From Bacillota bacterium (GTDB lineage: Bacteria > Sysuimicrobiota > Sysuimicrobiia > Sysuimicrobiales > Segetimicrobiaceae), in the NCBI GenBank assembly GCA_021324255.1, contig JAJPJL010000083.1, forward strand, positions 73,291-108,620: a stretch of 35,330 nucleotides of DNA. Reading direction: 5' to 3'. The notes beneath the pieces are model-generated. The model saw nothing but the letters and a program-made list of their open reading frames with translations, ran no database searches and was not told the origin of the DNA. Made by a program: the position numbers and the translations under genes. Below, piece by piece: positions 32,291-35,330 of the stretch (positions within the stretch are counted from its first letter, which is position 1; each line of letters opens with the position of its first letter).

Positions 32291-33176
32291 ACAACAAATC
32301 GATGGCCAGGTTGACGGCGACGAAGATCGTCGCCGCGACCAGCACGATGCCCTGAATCATCGGGATGTCTCGATTGAAGATGGCGTCGATGGCCAAGCGG
32401 CCGAGCCCCGGCCAGCCGAAGACGGTTTCCACGATCACCGCGCCGCCGAGCAGCCCCGCGACCTGCAGGCCGATGATGGACAGCACGGGAATGAGGGCGT
32501 TCCGGAGTCCGTGGCGGTACAGCACCCGCCACTCGCGCATGCCCTTGGCCCGCGCCGTGCGGATGAATTCCTGCCGCAGCACTTCCAACAAGCTGCTGCG
32601 GCTGAGGCGCGCGATGATCGACGCGGCCGACGTGCCGAGCGTGACGGCGGGCAGGATGAGGCTCCCGGGCGTATCCGCGCCCGCGGCCGGGAGCCACCGC
32701 AGATAGTACGAGAAGATCAGGATCAGCACCAGGCCGAACCAGAAGCTCGGCAGCGAGATCCCCGCGAGCGCGGCGACCATCGCGGCGTAGTCCGGCAGCC
32801 GCCGGTGTTGGAGCGCGGCGATCATGCCGAGGACCAGGCCGAGGGCGATCGCGACGACCATGCTGGCCGCCGTGAGCTGGAGCGTGTACGGCAGCCGCAG
32901 CGCGATCTCGCCGGAGACAGGCCGGCCGGATCTGATCGACCGCCCGAAGTCGCCGTGCAGCGCCCGCCACGCGAAGACGCCGTACTGCACGGCGAGCGGC
33001 CGGTCCAGGCCGAGGGTGTGCCGCAGCGCCGCGGCCTGCGCGGGCGTACCGTAATCCTGCAGCATGACCTGCACCGGATCTCCCGGCACGAGGTGCACCA
33101 TGAGGAACACGAGAACCGACACGCTCACCAGGACCGGTGCGAGCTGCAACAGCCGCTGCGCAGCGTAGCGTTGCAT
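32256..33176 (-). CDS. dppB: dipeptide/oligopeptide-type ABC transporter permease DppB
   Basis: 306 residues, ATG 33174-33176, 9 bases after the dppA stop. MQRYAAQRLLQLAPVLVSVSVLVFLMVHLVPGDPVQVML is the DppB N-terminus; DFGRSIRSGRPVSGEIALRLPYTLQL, the coupling loop FIRTARAKGMREWRVLYRHGLRNALIPVLSIIG, and VETVFGWPGLGRLAIDAIFNRDIPMIQGIVL follow. C-terminus DLLYALVDPRIRYS is typical. It forms the channel with DppC. Confidence 0.95.
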   Translation of the reverse strand: MQRYAAQRLLQLAPVLVSVSVLVFLMVHLVPGDPVQVMLQDYGTPAQAAALRHTLGLDRPLAVQYGVFAWRALHGDFGRSIRSGRPVSGEIALRLPYTLQLTAASMVVAIALGLVLGMIAALQHRRLPDYAAMVAALAGISLPSFWFGLVLILIFSYYLRWLPAAGADTPGSLILPAVTLGTSAASIIARLSRSSLLEVLRQEFIRTARAKGMREWRVLYRHGLRNALIPVLSIIGLQVAGLLGGAVIVETVFGWPGLGRLAIDAIFNRDIPMIQGIVLVAATIFVAVNLAIDLLYALVDPRIRYS

Positions 33177-33185
33177 CAGGCGGCG

Positions 33186-34847
33186 CTATTTTTGGATGTA
33201 CACGTCGTTCGTCAGCAGGTCCCCGTACTTGTCGACGTAGAGATCACGGACCCACGGCTGTGCAAAGGTGACCGCGTACGGGCTCGCGAGCGGGATCCAC
33301 GGCGCCTGCTCGAGCAGCGTCTCCTGGAGCTCGCGGTACACCTCGAGCCGCTTCGCGGGGTCGACCGTCACCCGCCCCTCGTCCAACAGCCGGTCCACCT
33401 GCGGATTGGAGAAGTGGACGCGGTTCGTCGTGGCCATGCGGCTGCTGTGGAAGAAGTAGTAGAGGATGTCCGCATCCGGCCAGCCGTAGCTGATGAGGAT
33501 GGCGTCGTGCTGTCCGCTCGGGGTCCGCGCGAGAAGCGTCGCGGTCTCGATCTGCTCGATGTTCATCTGGACGCCGACCTGCTTGAGCTGGTTCTGCAGG
33601 ACGACGCCGATCCGGACGTTCGTCTCGAGGGGAAACGTCCACGCGGTGAAGGCAAGCGGCCGGCCGTCCTTCTGCACGACGCCGTTGGCGCCGGGCTTCC
33701 AGCCCGCTTCCGCGAGCAGCCGGCGCGCTCGATCGGGATCGTGATGGTACGCGTGCTTGAGGCCCTTGCTGTACCCCCAGATCGTCGGTGCGAGCGGGCT
33801 ATCCATCGGCACGGCCAGCTTTTCCAGCGCGTAATCGACGACCTCATCCCGGTTGATCGCCCACCCGAGAGCCTGCCGCACCCGCACGTCGGAGAAGATC
33901 GGCTTGGTCACGTTGAGGCCGAGATAGTAGCCGCCGTCGGTCGGCGTTCGAAACACCTGATACTTGTTGGTCTGGATGAGCCGGCTCACGGCCTGCGCCG
34001 GCGCCTGCGGCAGGATGTCGAGGTCTCCCCGCTCGAACGCGATCACCCGCGTCGATTCGTCGGGAATGATGCGCACCACGGCGCCGTCGACGTACGGGGC
34101 GCCGCGATTCTTGTAGAATCTCGGGGCCCAGGCGTAGTCGGCGTAGCGGTCGAGCACGATCCGGTCTCCGGGAATCCACTGCCGGAACTTGAACGGTCCC
34201 GCGCCGACCGGGGTCTGCCCGTAGTTGGGCCCGAGCTTGGCGATCGCCGCCGGCGAGAGCATCGCGAGAAAGATGATGCGCAGGGACGAAAAGATCGGCG
34301 CGTACGGCTGCTTGAACACCAGCCGCGCGGTCACGTCGTCCGGGGTTTCGACGTGATCGATTGGGCCGATCCAGCTGGCGCCGGGCGCCGCGGTCTGCGG
34401 ATCCACGAGCCGGGAGATCGTCGCCTGCACCGCGTGCGACGTAAACGGCGTGCCGTCGTGAAACTTGACGCCGGGGTGGAGCTTGAAGGTGATGACCTTG
34501 CCTCCCTCCCCGATCGCCCACGAATCCGCCAGCTCGGGCAGAAAGGCGTCCGAACTGCGGTCCGCCGAGACGAGCATGTTGTACAGGAGAAAGTGCGACG
34601 CGTCCCCCGACGGTGTCTTCTGGGGATCGAGCGACGGCGGATCCTGGGCCAGGACCAGGGTGAGCGTGCCGCCCCGCCGCGGCGCACCCTGCGCCGCCGC
34701 GCCGGCCTGCGGGCTCGCGAGCCCCGACAGCCACCCCGACGCGGCCGCCCCCGCGCCCGCCACCGCCGCTCGCGTCAGCAAGCGGCGCCGCGCAATTTTC
34801 GTGTTGCGGTCCTCCCGGTCCCCCGGCCGGCTCGCCCACGCCCTCAT
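33186..34847 (-). CDS. dppA: Tat-exported substrate-binding protein of a peptide-type ABC transporter (SBP family 5)
   Basis: 553 residues from ATG 34845-34847, with GGGGGGAGG upstream. A twin-arginine signal is visible: ARRRLLTRAAVAGAGAAASGWLSGLASPQAGA with arginines at 20-22, so export is folded via Tat. The mature protein has family 5 landmarks: GGTLTLVLAQDPPSLDPQ, FKLHPGVKFHDGTPFTSHAV, GAGPFKFRQWIPGDRIVL, RVIAFERGDLDIL, VRQALGWAINRDEVV and DPDRARRLLAEAGW. Ligands of the family range from peptides and nickel to glutathione and opines. Here 5-oxoproline-containing or other amide compounds are possible given pxpA downstream. The stop is TAG. Confidence 0.93.
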   Translation of the reverse strand: MRAWASRPGDREDRNTKIARRRLLTRAAVAGAGAAASGWLSGLASPQAGAAAQGAPRRGGTLTLVLAQDPPSLDPQKTPSGDASHFLLYNMLVSADRSSDAFLPELADSWAIGEGGKVITFKLHPGVKFHDGTPFTSHAVQATISRLVDPQTAAPGASWIGPIDHVETPDDVTARLVFKQPYAPIFSSLRIIFLAMLSPAAIAKLGPNYGQTPVGAGPFKFRQWIPGDRIVLDRYADYAWAPRFYKNRGAPYVDGAVVRIIPDESTRVIAFERGDLDILPQAPAQAVSRLIQTNKYQVFRTPTDGGYYLGLNVTKPIFSDVRVRQALGWAINRDEVVDYALEKLAVPMDSPLAPTIWGYSKGLKHAYHHDPDRARRLLAEAGWKPGANGVVQKDGRPLAFTAWTFPLETNVRIGVVLQNQLKQVGVQMNIEQIETATLLARTPSGQHDAILISYGWPDADILYYFFHSSRMATTNRVHFSNPQVDRLLDEGRVTVDPAKRLEVYRELQETLLEQAPWIPLASPYAVTFAQPWVRDLYVDKYGDLLTNDVYIQK

Positions 34848-34873
34848 TCCGTCCGCCTCCCCCCGTTTCCGAC

Positions 34874-34896
34874 TAGCGTACGCGAATAGTACGCTA
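34874..34896. promoter_or_regulatory. 8-bp inverted repeat TAGCGTAC-N7-GTACGCTA before dppA
   Basis: The arms TAGCGTAC (34874-34881) and GTACGCTA (34889-34896) are exact complements with a 7-base AT-richer spacer. The right arm includes the stop codon of the 64-residue gene, and the left arm ends about 27 bases before the dppA ATG, just ahead of its ribosome site. Arm length and spacing fit a dimeric repressor operator; a small mRNA stem is the alternative. Confidence 0.5.
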
Positions 34897-35088
34897 CCGC
34901 TTCGGGCGGAGATCCGCGCCGAACGACCGGCGCAGCAGCCGGCCGGCCGGCTTCTTGACCGCGGCGAGGCCGGGATCCCACGGATACGGCCCCGCCGGGG
35001 TGCCGGGGCGCAACTGCTGGCTCACCATCTCGATCTTGCGGGGCTTCGCGCTCCGCGTGCTTCCGCTCTGCCGTTGGTCCCTGCGCAT
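34894..35088 (-). CDS. small basic protein, 64 residues, unknown function
   Basis: ATG 35086-35088 is preceded by GAGGAGGCG at ideal distance, the main reason for calling the gene. The protein begins MRRDQRQSGSTRSAKPRKIEMVSQQLRPG and ends RLLRRSFGADLRPKR; it is strongly basic with a central Pro/Gly segment, no cysteines and no membrane helix. I recognise no family. It is the first gene of the dpp set, 46 bases before dppA. It could be an RNA- or DNA-binding peptide or a short leader gene for the operon. The stop is TAG within an inverted repeat. Confidence 0.6.
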   Translation of the reverse strand: MRRDQRQSGSTRSAKPRKIEMVSQQLRPGTPAGPYPWDPGLAAVKKPAGRLLRRSFGADLRPKR

Positions 35089-35330
35089 CTACGCCTCCTC
35101 GGGTCTGTTCTCGGGAGATCCGCGGTGCTTGCGGCGTTCCCGCCACGTTCACGCTGGCTTACGCGCACGATATTTTCAGGATAACATAGCGGCTCGTCCG
35201 GTGCTTGGGGTCCCCGGCACCGCCAGGAATTTCGGAATGGGCGGTGTCGGCCCGACTGGGATGAATCAAGAGCGGCAGTTTCCGGCACATGTGAAGATTT
35301 CGGCTTTACGAACATCGGTGCGGGGGGGGC
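35089..35330. other. non-coding right edge with AT-rich spot, probable promoter area of the dpp set
   Basis: No trustworthy gene. Around 35170-35187 the minus strand reads TATGTTATCCTGAAAATA, much richer in AT than the surroundings and about 85-100 bases before the ATG at 35088, a plausible promoter position. No clear -35 element is seen. The window ends in a run of about nine G. Confidence 0.4.

Noticed and set aside
35022-35315. 97-codon minus-strand frame at the right edge
   Set aside because: It overlaps the 64-residue gene in another frame, lacks a ribosome site and has no recognisable sequence.

Overview
This is a high-GC (roughly 70%) bacterial chromosome segment in which every gene I can support lies on the minus strand, so transcription runs from about 35.1 kb down to 1. 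There is no rRNA, tRNA, transposase, integrase or CRISPR array. GTG starts are common and many junctions are 4-base GTGA or ATGA overlaps. Gene content (two molybdenum hydroxylase modules, a luciferase-like/F420-type monooxygenase, Liv and Dpp importers, CoA-transferase, hydantoinase-like proteins) fits a soil or sediment heterotroph of a high-GC lineage (Actinobacteria-, Chloroflexi-, Rokubacteria- or Armatimonadota-like). I cannot fix the phylum from the sequence.

Layout in transcription order. (1) 35088-31388: a 64-residue basic protein, then dppA-dppB-dppC (Tat-exported peptide-type binding protein and two permeases, with no ATPase genes alongside). (2) 31252-22929: cysteine synthase-like PLP enzyme, 5-oxoprolinase subunit PxpA, a molybdenum hydroxylase (FAD, 2Fe-2S and molybdopterin subunits), a luciferase-like monooxygenase, and the two subunits of a glutaconate-type CoA-transferase. 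(3) 22737-8962: a 13-gene near-seamless unit: livK, an intergenic hairpin, livH-M-G-F, a DUF1989 urea-carboxylase-associated protein, an SDR, E1 alpha and beta of a 2-oxoacid dehydrogenase, a D-2-hydroxyacid dehydrogenase, hyuA, hyuB and a second SDR. (4) 8851-5204: a second molybdenum hydroxylase with the same subunit order. (5) 5070-2152: an S41 C-terminal processing protease, a doubtful hypothetical, a 66-residue secreted protein and a SYLF/YSC84 lipid-binding protein. (6) 2071-1: a DapA-family aldolase with an in-frame amber codon exactly at the Schiff-base lysine, then the start of a biotin-dependent acyl-CoA carboxylase carboxyltransferase subunit that runs off the left edge.

Read together, units 2 to 4 look like a catabolic region for an imported nitrogen-containing, probably cyclic, compound: uptake (Liv, Dpp), hydroxylation at ring carbons (two Mo hydroxylases, monooxygenase), amide or lactam ring opening (HyuAB, PxpA), redox steps (SDRs, hydroxyacid dehydrogenase), decarboxylation of a 2-oxo acid (E1), and activation to CoA esters (CoA-transferase, acyl-CoA carboxylase). 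The substrate is inference only; the families are well supported.

The most unusual observation is the DapA-family gene: its only lesion is TAG at codon 163, the position of the catalytic lysine, while flanking residues and the rest of the frame are intact. TAG is also the ordinary stop of many neighbouring genes, which argues against general recoding.
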